32,319 bases of DNA from Clostridia bacterium (GTDB lineage Bacteria; Bacillota; Clostridia; Oscillospirales; CAG-272). Below are positions 1 to 7,516 of the stretch, piece by piece. The stretch spans positions 1 to 32,319 of the forward strand of contig JAFTOG010000034.1 in the NCBI GenBank assembly GCA_017451485.1. Direction: 5' to 3'. The notes below the pieces were generated by a model. It saw only the letters and a list, made by a program, of their open reading frames with translations, was not told the origin of the DNA and did no database searches. Numbering within the stretch: position 1 is the stretch's first letter; each line of letters opens with the position of its first letter. The translations under genes and the position numbers were made by a program.

Positions 1-91
1 AATATCCTAAATGGTGTTCTCGCATGTCCATTATAACACGAATTTTGAATTCTGCCGAGTAGTTTTTGTTTTTTCTTCCTGTTTTGCCCAT
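1..91 (-). CDS. IS3-family transposase OrfA, N-terminal fragment (partial)
   Basis: The minus-strand frame starts with ATG at 91 and runs off the window edge after 30 codons, beginning MGKTGRKNKNYSAEF. This basic stretch followed by YSAEFKIRVI matches the opening of IS3/IS150 OrfA proteins, whose helix-turn-helix binds the element ends before OrfA is fused to the DDE-domain OrfB by frameshifting. A GGAGG ribosome site lies about 12 nt upstream, inside the terminal hairpin; such hairpins are known to limit expression from outside transcripts. Only the first 30 residues are visible, so activity cannot be judged. Confidence 0.68.
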   Translation of the reverse strand, partial: MGKTGRKNKNYSAEFKIRVIMDMREHHLGY

Positions 92-133
92 AAAAAATAT
101 GCACCTCCAAAAGTGTCTAACTTTTGGGGTGCA
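1..133 (-). mobile_element. IS3-family (IS150-like) element, left end, truncated by window
   Basis: The minus strand holds the tip of an insertion sequence. It begins TGCACCCCAAAAGTTAGACA at base 133, with the TG tip and CCCCAAAAGTTAGACA-like inverted repeat known from IS150-group ends. A hairpin follows at 99-134 (8-bp CCAAAAGT/ACTTTTGG plus 7-bp ATGCACC/GGTGCAT, one bulge). The transposase OrfA starts at 91. The other end and any target duplication lie outside the window. The family assignment rests on the OrfA start and the tip and is inference. Confidence 0.72.
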
Positions 134-280
134 TATCATAAGAGTGCTGCCTTTTTATTTCGTTGTAAAATGAAACAGAGGGATTCGAACGGGTTGAAAG
201 TGAATACAGTCCGGGGGACTGTAGAGCCAATCCCGACCGTGTCCGCATACGAGAGCAATACCCTTTCCCCGTAATAATTA
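134..280. other. Non-coding stretch with hairpin and tRNA-like T-loop motif
   Basis: I see no convincing gene here. The stretch holds a perfect 7-bp hairpin (ACAGTCC/GGACTGT, about 207-223) and, on the minus strand, GTTCGAATCC as in a tRNA T-loop. Its flanks do not pair as a T-stem and no cloverleaf forms, so it is not called a tRNA. A plus-strand terminator follows at 283, so a short plus-strand transcript could end there. Confidence 0.4.
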
Positions 281-282
281 AT

Positions 283-327
283 ACGCAGATTTTGATACAA
301 TAAAATGTGTCAAATCTGCGTTTTTTA
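283..327 (+). terminator. Rho-independent terminator (orphan)
   Basis: ACGCAGATTT (283-292) pairs with AAATCTGCGT (312-321), and the stem extends inward to ACA/TGT with one bulge and a 6-nt loop. A run of T follows to 327. No plus-strand coding gene lies upstream in the window, so it either ends an unannotated RNA or is left over from a lost gene. Confidence 0.75.
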
Positions 328-388
328 TTGTATTTTAAGTGTGTTTCGCTCATTTAAAAGTATAAAAATCGAACTTTGCGACAAAAGC

Positions 389-434
389 AGTCTATCCTCC
401 GAGGGCTTTGCACCAACGGTGGTAGACTCTTTTT
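389..434 (+). other. Branched hairpin with T-tail (possible terminator or structured RNA)
   Basis: AGTCTA (389-394) pairs with TAGACT (423-428) and encloses two small hairpins, CCT-ccg-AGG and CACC-aac-GGTG, which makes a three-way junction. It is followed directly by CTTTTT. The shape fits an intrinsic terminator or the end of a small RNA. It sits between the orphan terminator and the riboswitch promoter. Confidence 0.4.
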
Positions 435-541
435 GCTATCGTTAAAATTATAGGTATCGTTAGATTTATGGGTAATCGTTATAATTGTGTAAAGTTCGTT
501 ATTATAGGATGTGCAATTCTCTACGATTGAAAGGAAACTAC

Positions 542-570
542 TTGACTTTCCTTAACAACTATGTTAAAAT
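542..570 (+). promoter_or_regulatory. Sigma-A type promoter for the riboswitch/FAD dehydrogenase transcript
   Basis: The -35 element is TTGACT (542-547), followed by a 17-nt spacer and the -10 element TAAAAT (565-570). The predicted start near 577 gives a leader of about 105 nt that contains the purine aptamer. Confidence 0.7.
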
Positions 571-591
571 ATTCAACAAATAAATTGAAAT

Positions 592-652
592 TTGTATATG
601 CTCATTATAAGGTTGAGCGTTTCTACCGGCCACCGTAAATGGTCGACTACAA
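592..652 (+). promoter_or_regulatory. Purine riboswitch aptamer, guanine-type
   Basis: The conserved core of the purine riboswitch is present: J2/3 GTTTCTACC (619-627), P3 loop ACCGTAAAT (632-640) inside GGCC/GGTC, and J3/1 GACT (645-648). P2 is GCTCA/TGAGC (600-604, 614-618) with an L2 containing TATAAGG, matching the family pattern NATANGG. P1 is short (TTGT/ACAA). The specificity position equivalent to C74 of the xpt aptamer is C (base 647), predicting guanine or a related ligand rather than adenine. The SD of the next gene is only about 20 nt downstream and no terminator intervenes, so control of translation is more likely than attenuation. Confidence 0.85.
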
Positions 653-681
653 CATAGTTGACAGTACTTTAGGAGGTATAT

Positions 682-2052
682 ATGAATTTTGACATTATTA
701 TTATCGGAGCTGGACCGGGGGGTATTTTTTCTGCATATGAGATGACTCAGATAAATCCTAATTTAAAAGTTGCAGTATTTGAGGCTGGTCATGCTTTGAA
801 CAAGCGTTGTTGTCCTATTGACGGAGATAAGATCAAAACCTGTATTGGTTGTAAAAGTTGTTCCATTATGAGCGGCTTTGGTGGTGCAGGGGCGTTTTCT
901 GATGGAAAATATAATATCACCAATGATTTTGGTGGTACATTATACGAACATATAGGAAAAAAGCAAGCCTTAGAATTAATGCACTATGTAGATGCTATAA
1001 ATATGCGTTATGGCGGTGCGGGCACAAAGCTATATTCCACATCAGGAACAAAATTAAAAAAGCTTTGCGTTCAGCACGATTTACATTTATTGGATGCTTC
1101 TGTCAGGCATTTGGGAACAGATATTAATTATGTGGTTTTGGAAAATCTATATGACTACCTTAAAAGCCGTGTGGATTTTTTCTTTGACACACCTGTAGAC
1201 TCTGTAACTGCTATCAGTAGCGGTTATGAGATAAAGTGTGGTGGTAATGTTTACACCTGTGAAAAATGTGTTATTTCAGTAGGTCGTAGCGGAAGTAAGT
1301 GGATGGAGAAAATTTGCGAGAAGCTTTGCATACCCACAAATTCCAATCGTGTAGATATTGGCGTACGTGTAGAACTTCCTGCGGAGGTTTTTTCTCACTT
1401 AACCGATGAGCTCTATGAAAGCAAGATAGTTTACTGCACAAAAGAATATGGAGACAAGGTTCGTACTTTCTGTATGAATCCAAGGGGTGCCGTTGTAAAT
1501 GAGAACACAAACGGTATCATTACAGTAAACGGTCATAGCTACGAGGATGTGGCAAGACAAACAGAAAACACTAACTTTGCCCTTCTTGTAGCTAAACATT
1601 TTTCCGAACCATTCAAGGATTCTAACGGATACGGAGAATCTATAGCACGTTTGAGCAATATGCTCGGAGGAGGTGTTATAGTTCAGCGTTTCGGCGATCT
1701 AATCCGTGGTCGTCGTTCAACCCAAAGCCGCATCAATGAAGCATTTATCACACCTACTTTAAAAGCTACACCCGGAGACTTAAGCTTAGTTCTTCCTAAA
1801 CGAATTTTAGATGGCATTATCGAAATGATTTACGCATTGGACAAGGTTGCCCCCGGCACGGCTAATGACGATACTTTGCTTTATGGGGTAGAAGTTAAAT
1901 TTTATAATATGGAAGTAGCCGTCAACGAAAACTTGGAAACTTGTCTTAAGAATTTGTATGTGATTGGGGACGGAAGCGGAATAACTCATTCTTTATCTCA
2001 CGCATCTGCAAGCGGTGTTTATGTGGCACGAAAAATCACGGCTGATAAATAA
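682..2052 (+). CDS. FAD-dependent dehydrogenase (COG2509-type NAD(P)/FAD oxidoreductase)
   Basis: A 456-residue flavoprotein. The N-terminus has a Rossmann FAD-binding fingerprint IIIIGAGPGG (about residues 5-14) with the acidic end of the second strand (VFEAG). A cysteine-rich stretch, CCPIDGDKIKTCIGCKSC (about 43-60), and a C-terminal GDGSG motif (about 430-434) that closes the FAD site are typical of the uncharacterised FAD-dependent dehydrogenase family. The substrate is not known. AGGAGG lies 5 nt before the ATG. A purine riboswitch in the leader ties the gene to guanine or another purine, suggesting a role in purine salvage or breakdown; that role is inference. The gene stands alone and is followed by a decayed fragment. 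Confidence 0.85.
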   Translation: MNFDIIIIGAGPGGIFSAYEMTQINPNLKVAVFEAGHALNKRCCPIDGDKIKTCIGCKSCSIMSGFGGAGAFSDGKYNITNDFGGTLYEHIGKKQALELMHYVDAINMRYGGAGTKLYSTSGTKLKKLCVQHDLHLLDASVRHLGTDINYVVLENLYDYLKSRVDFFFDTPVDSVTAISSGYEIKCGGNVYTCEKCVISVGRSGSKWMEKICEKLCIPTNSNRVDIGVRVELPAEVFSHLTDELYESKIVYCTKEYGDKVRTFCMNPRGAVVNENTNGIITVNGHSYEDVARQTENTNFALLVAKHFSEPFKDSNGYGESIARLSNMLGGGVIVQRFGDLIRGRRSTQSRINEAFITPTLKATPGDLSLVLPKRILDGIIEMIYALDKVAPGTANDDTLLYGVEVKFYNMEVAVNENLETCLKNLYVIGDGSGITHSLSHASASGVYVARKITADK

Positions 2053-2234
2053 CCATTGAATAACAGGCAACAAGTAAATCTCAATGGCGTATGTATTATT
2101 AAAATCAAACCCTTGTTAACGGCAGTGCATCTATTTTGGAAAACTGCATCTCTGCATCATTGAGTTCTATGATAAAATATAGTCAAAGCTGTATTTGTAC
2201 TGCAAATATGAAATTAAAGAGGTGTCATAAAAAT

Positions 2235-2394
2235 ATGGCTTTGACCTTGAAAAAGTATTGTGAGGAAAAGGGCTTGGAAATCACCCTCGGCAAAAATGCT
2301 TTTGGAAAAAGTCGGAGAGCATACTGAGGTTTTGGGAATGAAGGAGTATAAAGGCTATACCGGAAAGCTCTTCTTTTTCTATATGTGGAAATAA
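2235..2394 (+). pseudogene. Frameshifted fragment of an unrecognised gene
   Basis: A frame opening MALTLKKYCEEKGLEI at 2235 ends early at 2327, while the next frame reads on as LEKVGEHTEVLGMKEYKG to a stop at 2394. The two pieces together look like the tail of one protein split by a frameshift in a poly-A stretch (CAAAAATG, about 2290). In-frame sequence also extends upstream to about 2136. I do not recognise the family, and it may be chance coding-like sequence. The rest of 2053-2480 holds nothing I can name. Confidence 0.3.
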
Positions 2395-2480
2395 TGTCAA
2401 TAAATCAAGGCTTACACAGTAACTACTCTTTCAACCGCATTGCAGATACAATAAAGCAATTTAATTAATACAAAAATCTC

Positions 2481-2518
2481 AAAGGGCGAACCTATCAAAT
2501 GTTCGCCCTTTTGTTTAT
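2481..2518 (+). terminator. Rho-independent terminator
   Basis: A perfect 11-bp stem AAAGGGCGAAC/GTTCGCCCTTT surrounds a 9-nt loop (2492-2500) and is followed by TGTTTATTT. It would end plus-strand transcription from the FAD dehydrogenase and the fragment. Confidence 0.8.
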
Positions 2519-2561
2519 TTATCGGTCCGTCGCACAGATTTATTTTGTTATAATAATTCTG

Positions 2562-2590
2562 TTGAATACAGACCGTAGGTATGCTATAAT
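2562..2590 (+). promoter_or_regulatory. Promoter for the GHL6/GH151-like hydrolase
   Basis: The -35 element is TTGAAT (2562-2567), then 17 nt, then a consensus TATAAT (2585-2590), about 45 nt before the GGGAGG ribosome site of the next gene. Confidence 0.75.
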
Positions 2591-2641
2591 TATTACAATT
2601 AAGCATATGGGCATTTATAGATAAATTCAGGGGAGGAAAAC

Positions 2642-4645
2642 ATGAAAAAAAGACGCAAGGACAGCTTTTTTGGCATACATCTTGACTACCACGCAAAGCC
2701 CGAGGATGGGATGGTCCAGGGCAAAAATTTGCGTAGGGAGGATATACAAAAAATATGCAAACTCTTAAAGCCGGATTTTATCCAGATAGACTGTAAGGGA
2801 CACCCCGGATGGGCATCCTATCCAACAAAAATCGGCAATGCAATGCCAAAGTTTGAAATGGATACTCTTTCTCTTTGGAGAGAGGTGACCGAGGAGGAGG
2901 GAGTTGCCCTCTACATGCATTACTCCGGTGTCTATGATGTTAAATACTGTAATGAGCATCCCGATGAGGAAATAATACGGGCTGACGGACTGAGGGTAAA
3001 GGGCTCAACAAGGCTGAACGGAAATTACTCCCGTGATATTCTTATCCCCCAGCTTTTGGAGCTTGCCGAGGTGTACAAGGTAGATGGCGTATGGGTAGAC
3101 GGTGACTGTTGGATGGCGTGTGCAGATTTTCGCCCGGAATCCTTAGCCGAGTTTGAAAGGGATACAGGTATTGATCTGAAGGGTAACACCCCAAAATCTC
3201 CCTCAGACCCCTATTACCAGGAGTACAGGGAGTACCACAGAGAGCTTTTCCGTCGATATTTGCGAAATTATGTGGATACTGTACACAGCACCCATCCCGA
3301 CTTTCAAATAGCATCAAACTGGGCATTCAGCGACCATATGCCCGAGGAGGTGTCTGCAAATGTGGATTTTCTATCGGGAGATCTGAACCCATCAAACAGC
3401 TTTAACTCTGCAAGATACGCAGCCCGTGCCCTCGCCCAGCAGGAGCACCCCTGGGACCTTATGTCCTGGAATTTCAGAAATTCCCTAAACGGACGAAAGG
3501 GATACACACCTAAGCATCCTGTACAGATAATGCAGGAGGCATCCTCCGTTATGGCTATGGGAGGTGCATTTCAGAATTATGTCGTACAGAACAAGGATGG
3601 CTCTCCCAATATGAGGGAGCTGGAAAAGATGGCAGAGGTGTCTGAGTTTATAAGAAAAAGAAAGGATTTCTGCTTCCGTGGAAAACCGATGCACCAGGCT
3701 GCACTGCTCCTTTCCACCTATGACAGGCATATGGAGGCTATGGGATTATACTCCCGTACAGGCTATGAAAGGATTATGGGTCTTACCTCTCTTTTATGTG
3801 ATATTGGTCAATCGCTTGAGATTGTATGTGAGCATACTTTGGAAAAGTATATGGACGAGTATAAAATGATAGTTGTACCCGAGCTTTTCTGTGGGCTTGA
3901 TAAAAAGACCGTAGAGAGCCTCTATGCCTATGCCGAAAGGGGTGGCAGACTTGTGCTTGTGGGCAAAAACACCTGTAAGATTTTTGCCGGATTTAATAAG
4001 GCACCCTACTCTGTTACGGATATGCAGGAATACATAAACGAGAAAATTGAGGAGACTGAAAACGGACACGGGGGCAAGTCAACAGGGGAATATAAGCCCT
4101 ATCTGTTCACCGTGGACGGTAATGAATACGGTGCCCTCTATTCCCCGTGTGAGATAATCGGTGGAGTGGCTGAGGCATATGCTTTTGAAAGATATTCCGA
4201 AACACGCCTCCCCGTCTCATCCACTGTCCCCTACGGTAAGGGAAGCATAACCCCCATAGGCTTTGATGTAGGATTGCAGTACCTTAGTGCTGAGCAATAT
4301 TTACACAGAAGCCTTATGAATAGCATAACAAATAAGCTCTACACTCCTGTTGTAAAAGTGAGCAGTGCCCTTGGCAGACTTGAAATTGTAGTGCTTGATA
4401 AGGACGGTAAGCTTATGATACAGCTCGTAAACGGAAACGGCTCCCACGGAAATCAAGGCTGTGCAACGGATGATATGATTCCTCCCGTTCTTGATATTAT
4501 GCTATCTGTAAGGACAGCCACTCCACCTAAGGAGCTGATTTTACAGCCACAGGGCAAAGCTCTCCCCTTTGAATATAAGAACGGAGCATCCACCGTATCC
4601 GTTGACAGAGTGGATATTCACAATATAATTGAGGTACGGTCTTGA
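2642..4645 (+). CDS. Putative glycoside hydrolase, GHL6/GH151-like with trimerisation-type domain
   Basis: A 667-residue protein with no signal peptide. The N-terminal part opens FFGIHLDYHA (9-18) and forms a TIM-barrel-like domain through about residue 340, with acidic strand ends such as FIQIDCKGH (47-54) and GVWVDGD (149-155, D153 and D155). From about 345 (KPMHQAALLLS) to about 540 a flavodoxin-like fold resembles the beta-galactosidase trimerisation domain, followed by a small beta domain. This order is that of hypothetical glycosyl hydrolase 6 proteins; GH151 alpha-L-fucosidases share it. Alpha-L-fucosidase is the best guess because two GH29 fucosidases lie nearby, but other exo-acting specificities are possible. 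It has its own promoter and appears monocistronic. Confidence 0.7.
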   Translation: MKKRRKDSFFGIHLDYHAKPEDGMVQGKNLRREDIQKICKLLKPDFIQIDCKGHPGWASYPTKIGNAMPKFEMDTLSLWREVTEEEGVALYMHYSGVYDVKYCNEHPDEEIIRADGLRVKGSTRLNGNYSRDILIPQLLELAEVYKVDGVWVDGDCWMACADFRPESLAEFERDTGIDLKGNTPKSPSDPYYQEYREYHRELFRRYLRNYVDTVHSTHPDFQIASNWAFSDHMPEEVSANVDFLSGDLNPSNSFNSARYAARALAQQEHPWDLMSWNFRNSLNGRKGYTPKHPVQIMQEASSVMAMGGAFQNYVVQNKDGSPNMRELEKMAEVSEFIRKRKDFCFRGKPMHQAALLLSTYDRHMEAMGLYSRTGYERIMGLTSLLCDIGQSLEIVCEHTLEKYMDEYKMIVVPELFCGLDKKTVESLYAYAERGGRLVLVGKNTCKIFAGFNKAPYSVTDMQEYINEKIEETENGHGGKSTGEYKPYLFTVDGNEYGALYSPCEIIGGVAEAYAFERYSETRLPVSSTVPYGKGSITPIGFDVGLQYLSAEQYLHRSLMNSITNKLYTPVVKVSSALGRLEIVVLDKDGKLMIQLVNGNGSHGNQGCATDDMIPPVLDIMLSVRTATPPKELILQPQGKALPFEYKNGASTVSVDRVDIHNIIEVRS

Positions 4646-4712
4646 TTTTTGGTATATTTACAAAAGCGATACTGTTTCTGCTAAAAATCGAATATAACCA
4701 TTTTGTATATAT

Positions 4713-4743
4713 ACACCCCAAGGGTCATTCACTCTTGGGGTGT
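4713..4743 (+). terminator. Hairpin, terminator-like
   Basis: A perfect 10-bp stem ACACCCCAAG/CTTGGGGTGT follows the glycosidase stop by about 70 nt. The tail AATATTATAAAA is A/T-rich but not a clean T-run, so the call is moderate. Confidence 0.5.
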
Positions 4744-4784
4744 AATATTATAAAACAATTATTGAAGAAAAGTTAGAATACCAC

Positions 4785-4813
4785 TTGACAAACCGATGCA
4801 AAAGTATTAAAAT
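4785..4813 (+). promoter_or_regulatory. Promoter for the antiporter/MFS transcript
   Basis: A consensus TTGACA (4785-4790) is followed after 17 nt by TAAAAT (4808-4813). The predicted leader is about 65 nt and very T/A-rich. Confidence 0.75.
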
Positions 4814-4884
4814 CGGTAGTCGGACAATAACTTTATATATATATTCTATTATTTTATCTTACTTATTTTGAAAGGAGCTTAATT

Positions 4885-6183
4885 ATGGAAATTTTACTTT
4901 CTCTATCCATTGCACTGTTCTCGGGACTTATGCTATCCCGTTTAGCTAAGCTTGTTCAGCTTCCTGCCGTTACAGCTTACCTCGTGGCAGGCGTGCTTAT
5001 TGGTCCCTTCTGCCTCGGTGCCTTCGGTGTTGAGGGTATTGGCTTTACAACAATGGAGGGAATCAAAAATTTATCAATTATATCCGATGTGGCTCTCGGC
5101 TTCATAGCCTTCTCCATAGGCAATGAATTCCGTCTTTCCGAGCTTAAGCATATTGGAAAGCAAGCGACAGTTATCGGTATTTTTCAAGCTGTATTTACAA
5201 CAATAGTGGTTGATGCGGCACTTATCGGTCTGCACTTTATAATCCCTGATAAGCTCCCACTCTCCTCAGCTATTATTCTTGGTGCCGTTGCATCTGCTAC
5301 AGCCCCCGCAGCTACCCTTATGGTAGTAAGACAGTATAAGGCTAAGGGCCCTGTAACATCCACTCTTTTGCCCGTTGTTGCCCTTGACGATGCTGTTGGT
5401 CTTGTGCTTTTCTCTGTTTCCTTCGGAATTGCAAAGGCTATTTCCTCTGGCTCGGCAAGTATAGTTTCCATCATCTGTGAGCCTCTTATAGAGGTTGTTA
5501 TATCCCTTGCCCTCGGTGCTGCTATGGGCTATATCTTTACATTCTGTGAAAGATTTTTCCACTCCCGTTCAAAGCGTCTTTCTATGACTGTTGCCTTCGT
5601 ATTCGTAACAGTTGCCATTTCCATGATGTCCTTCACCATAGGAGGAGTACATATTGCATTCTCTCCTTTGCTCAGCTGCATGATGCTCGGTACAATCTTC
5701 TGCAACATCTGCGACTTCTCTGCTGAGCTTATGGACAGACTTGACAGGTGGACAGCACCTATGTTTATTCTCTTCTTCGTGCTCAGTGGAGCAGAGCTTG
5801 ACCTTGCGGTATTTACCGACTTTATAATAGTTCTTGTAGGTCTTGTGTACATTGTGTTCCGTTGCGTTGGAAAATATTTCGGTGCAAGAATAAGCTCCAC
5901 TCTGTCGGGTGCACCCGAAACTACAAGGAAATATCTCGGTATAACTCTTTTTCCACAGGCAGGCGTTGCCCTCGGTATGGCTCTTAAGGCAGAGGAACTT
6001 GGTCCCATGGGAGCCATAGTTGCAAACATCACTCTGTTCTCTGTTCTCATTTATGAGCTTATCGGTCCCTTCCTTACCAAAATTTCACTTCAGAAGGCGG
6101 GAGAAATCGATCTTGAGGGTAAGACCAGTGCAAGAATCAAGCATCACAAAAGAGACCACAAGAACAACCACCCCGGAATTTAA
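4885..6183 (+). CDS. Cation:proton antiporter, CPA2 (KefB/NapA-like) family
   Basis: A 432-residue integral membrane protein with about twelve hydrophobic segments and a short charged, lysine/histidine-rich cytoplasmic tail (about 405-432). The opening segments and the PAVTAYLVAGVLIGPF stretch (about 27-42) are typical of the Na+/H+ exchanger fold. LLPVVALDDAVGLVLFS (about 162-178) carries the paired aspartates expected in electrogenic CPA2 transporters, where they bind the exchanged ions. No TrkA-N (NAD-binding) domain follows, so it is not a complete KefB. Expected role is K+ or Na+ exchange and pH balance. AAAGGAG precedes the ATG. The MFS gene begins 78 nt downstream without a terminator, so the two may be co-transcribed. 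Confidence 0.85.
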   Translation: MEILLSLSIALFSGLMLSRLAKLVQLPAVTAYLVAGVLIGPFCLGAFGVEGIGFTTMEGIKNLSIISDVALGFIAFSIGNEFRLSELKHIGKQATVIGIFQAVFTTIVVDAALIGLHFIIPDKLPLSSAIILGAVASATAPAATLMVVRQYKAKGPVTSTLLPVVALDDAVGLVLFSVSFGIAKAISSGSASIVSIICEPLIEVVISLALGAAMGYIFTFCERFFHSRSKRLSMTVAFVFVTVAISMMSFTIGGVHIAFSPLLSCMMLGTIFCNICDFSAELMDRLDRWTAPMFILFFVLSGAELDLAVFTDFIIVLVGLVYIVFRCVGKYFGARISSTLSGAPETTRKYLGITLFPQAGVALGMALKAEELGPMGAIVANITLFSVLIYELIGPFLTKISLQKAGEIDLEGKTSARIKHHKRDHKNNHPGI

Positions 6184-6260
6184 GATCAAATACTTCAGCT
6201 TCCCGTAATAAATACCTCAGTGGGTCATAACCGTTGCGGTATAACAGAGAGGACGATTAT

Positions 6261-7502
6261 ATGAAAGGCTATAAGCGTGTTAAGTTGGCGTGCTATTCCG
6301 CCAATATATCAATGTCAATAGTGGGAAATCTATCTCCGCTTTTATTCCTCACATTTCGTTCATTATACGGAATTTCATACACTCTTCTGGGTCTTTTAGT
6401 GCTTATAAACTTTGTAACACAGCTCATAATAGACCTTATATTCTCCTTTTTCTCCCACAGGTTCAACATACCGTTGGCTGTAAAAATGACTCCTGTGCTG
6501 ACTCTTACAGGTCTTATCGTCTTTGCTGTATCTCCATTTCTTTTCCCTCACAATGTCTTTGTGGGTCTTGTTATCGGAACTGTGATCTTCTCTGCATCCG
6601 GCGGATTTGCAGAGGTGCTTATAAGTCCTGTAATTGCTGCTATCCCCAGTGAAAACCCTGAAAGGGAAATGAGCAAGCTCCATTCAATTTATGCCTGGGG
6701 CGTGGTTGGTGTTATAATAATCGGCACCCTGTTTCTTCTTAGCTTTGGCGGTGAAAATTGGCAATATCTTGCACTCCTTTTTGCCATTATTCCCTTTTTA
6801 TCCATAATTCTGTTTTCCACAGCTAAGCTCCCTAAGCTTGAAACTCCGAAAAGAGTGTCCGGAGCACTCAATATGCTTAAAAGCCGTGATCTCTGGATAT
6901 GTGTCCTTTGCATTTTCCTCGGTGGAGCTGCAGAATGTACAATGGCTCAGTGGAGCTCCGGATATATAGAAATGGCACTTGGCATACCTAAGGTTTGGGG
7001 CGATATATTCGGTGTAGCTCTCTTCGGACTTATGCTGGGGCTTGGCAGAACTCTGTACGCAAAGTACGGAAAAAACATAGAACGGGTGCTGTTTTTAGGA
7101 GCAATCGGAGCTACCCTCTGCTATCTTACAGCCTCTGTTTCCGGTATTGCAGTGCTCGGACTTATGGCCTGTGCATTAACCGGCTTCTGCGTTTCTATGA
7201 TGTGGCCCGGCTCTCTTATAGTTGCCGAAAAGCGTTTTCCCTCGGCAGGTGTATTTATCTTTGCTATGATGGCTGCAGGAGGCGACCTTGGTGCCTCTGT
7301 CGGTCCCCAGCTTGTAGGAATAGTAACTGACGCTATATCCGTAAGCTCGACGGGTGTTAATATAGCTGACAGCCTTTCCCTCTCTCCCGAGCAGGTGGGA
7401 ATGAAGGCAGGAATGCTTATCGGTATGCTCTTCTGCCTGGCAGCCGTATTTGTATATCTCTATGTTATGAAAAAATGGAAGGTCCCCAAAGAAAACAGCT
7501 AA
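6261..7502 (+). CDS. MFS transporter, FHS/fucose-permease-like
   Basis: A 413-residue protein with about twelve membrane segments. I place the start at ATG 6261 because AGAGAGGA lies 7 nt upstream; an in-frame ATG at 6234 adds nine charged residues without a ribosome site. HSIYAWGVVGVIIIG (about 140-154) in the first half and GGAAECTMAQW (about 225-235) in the second resemble the fucose:H+ symporter (FHS) branch, whose known members take up fucose and other monosaccharides. It lies between a GHL6-type hydrolase and the GH29/GH92 operon, so uptake or release of a glycan-derived sugar is plausible, but the substrate is inferred from context only. The proton antiporter gene upstream is probably in the same transcript. 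Confidence 0.75.
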   Translation: MKGYKRVKLACYSANISMSIVGNLSPLLFLTFRSLYGISYTLLGLLVLINFVTQLIIDLIFSFFSHRFNIPLAVKMTPVLTLTGLIVFAVSPFLFPHNVFVGLVIGTVIFSASGGFAEVLISPVIAAIPSENPEREMSKLHSIYAWGVVGVIIIGTLFLLSFGGENWQYLALLFAIIPFLSIILFSTAKLPKLETPKRVSGALNMLKSRDLWICVLCIFLGGAAECTMAQWSSGYIEMALGIPKVWGDIFGVALFGLMLGLGRTLYAKYGKNIERVLFLGAIGATLCYLTASVSGIAVLGLMACALTGFCVSMMWPGSLIVAEKRFPSAGVFIFAMMAAGGDLGASVGPQLVGIVTDAISVSSTGVNIADSLSLSPEQVGMKAGMLIGMLFCLAAVFVYLYVMKKWKVPKENS

Positions 7503-7516
7503 AACCATATAAATTA

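Noticed and set aside
160..275. A tRNA gene on the minus strand
   Set aside because: GTTCGAATCC looks like a T-loop, but the bases either side do not form a T-stem, the would-be acceptor lacks a 5' partner and there is no anticodon arm. At most it is a tRNA 3'-end remnant or chance.
117..353. 78-codon minus-strand frame
   Set aside because: It runs across the terminator and hairpins, has no ribosome site and no recognisable sequence.
5529..6050. 173-codon minus-strand frame inside the antiporter gene
   Set aside because: It is the antisense shadow of a clear membrane protein gene, with no family resemblance or ribosome site.
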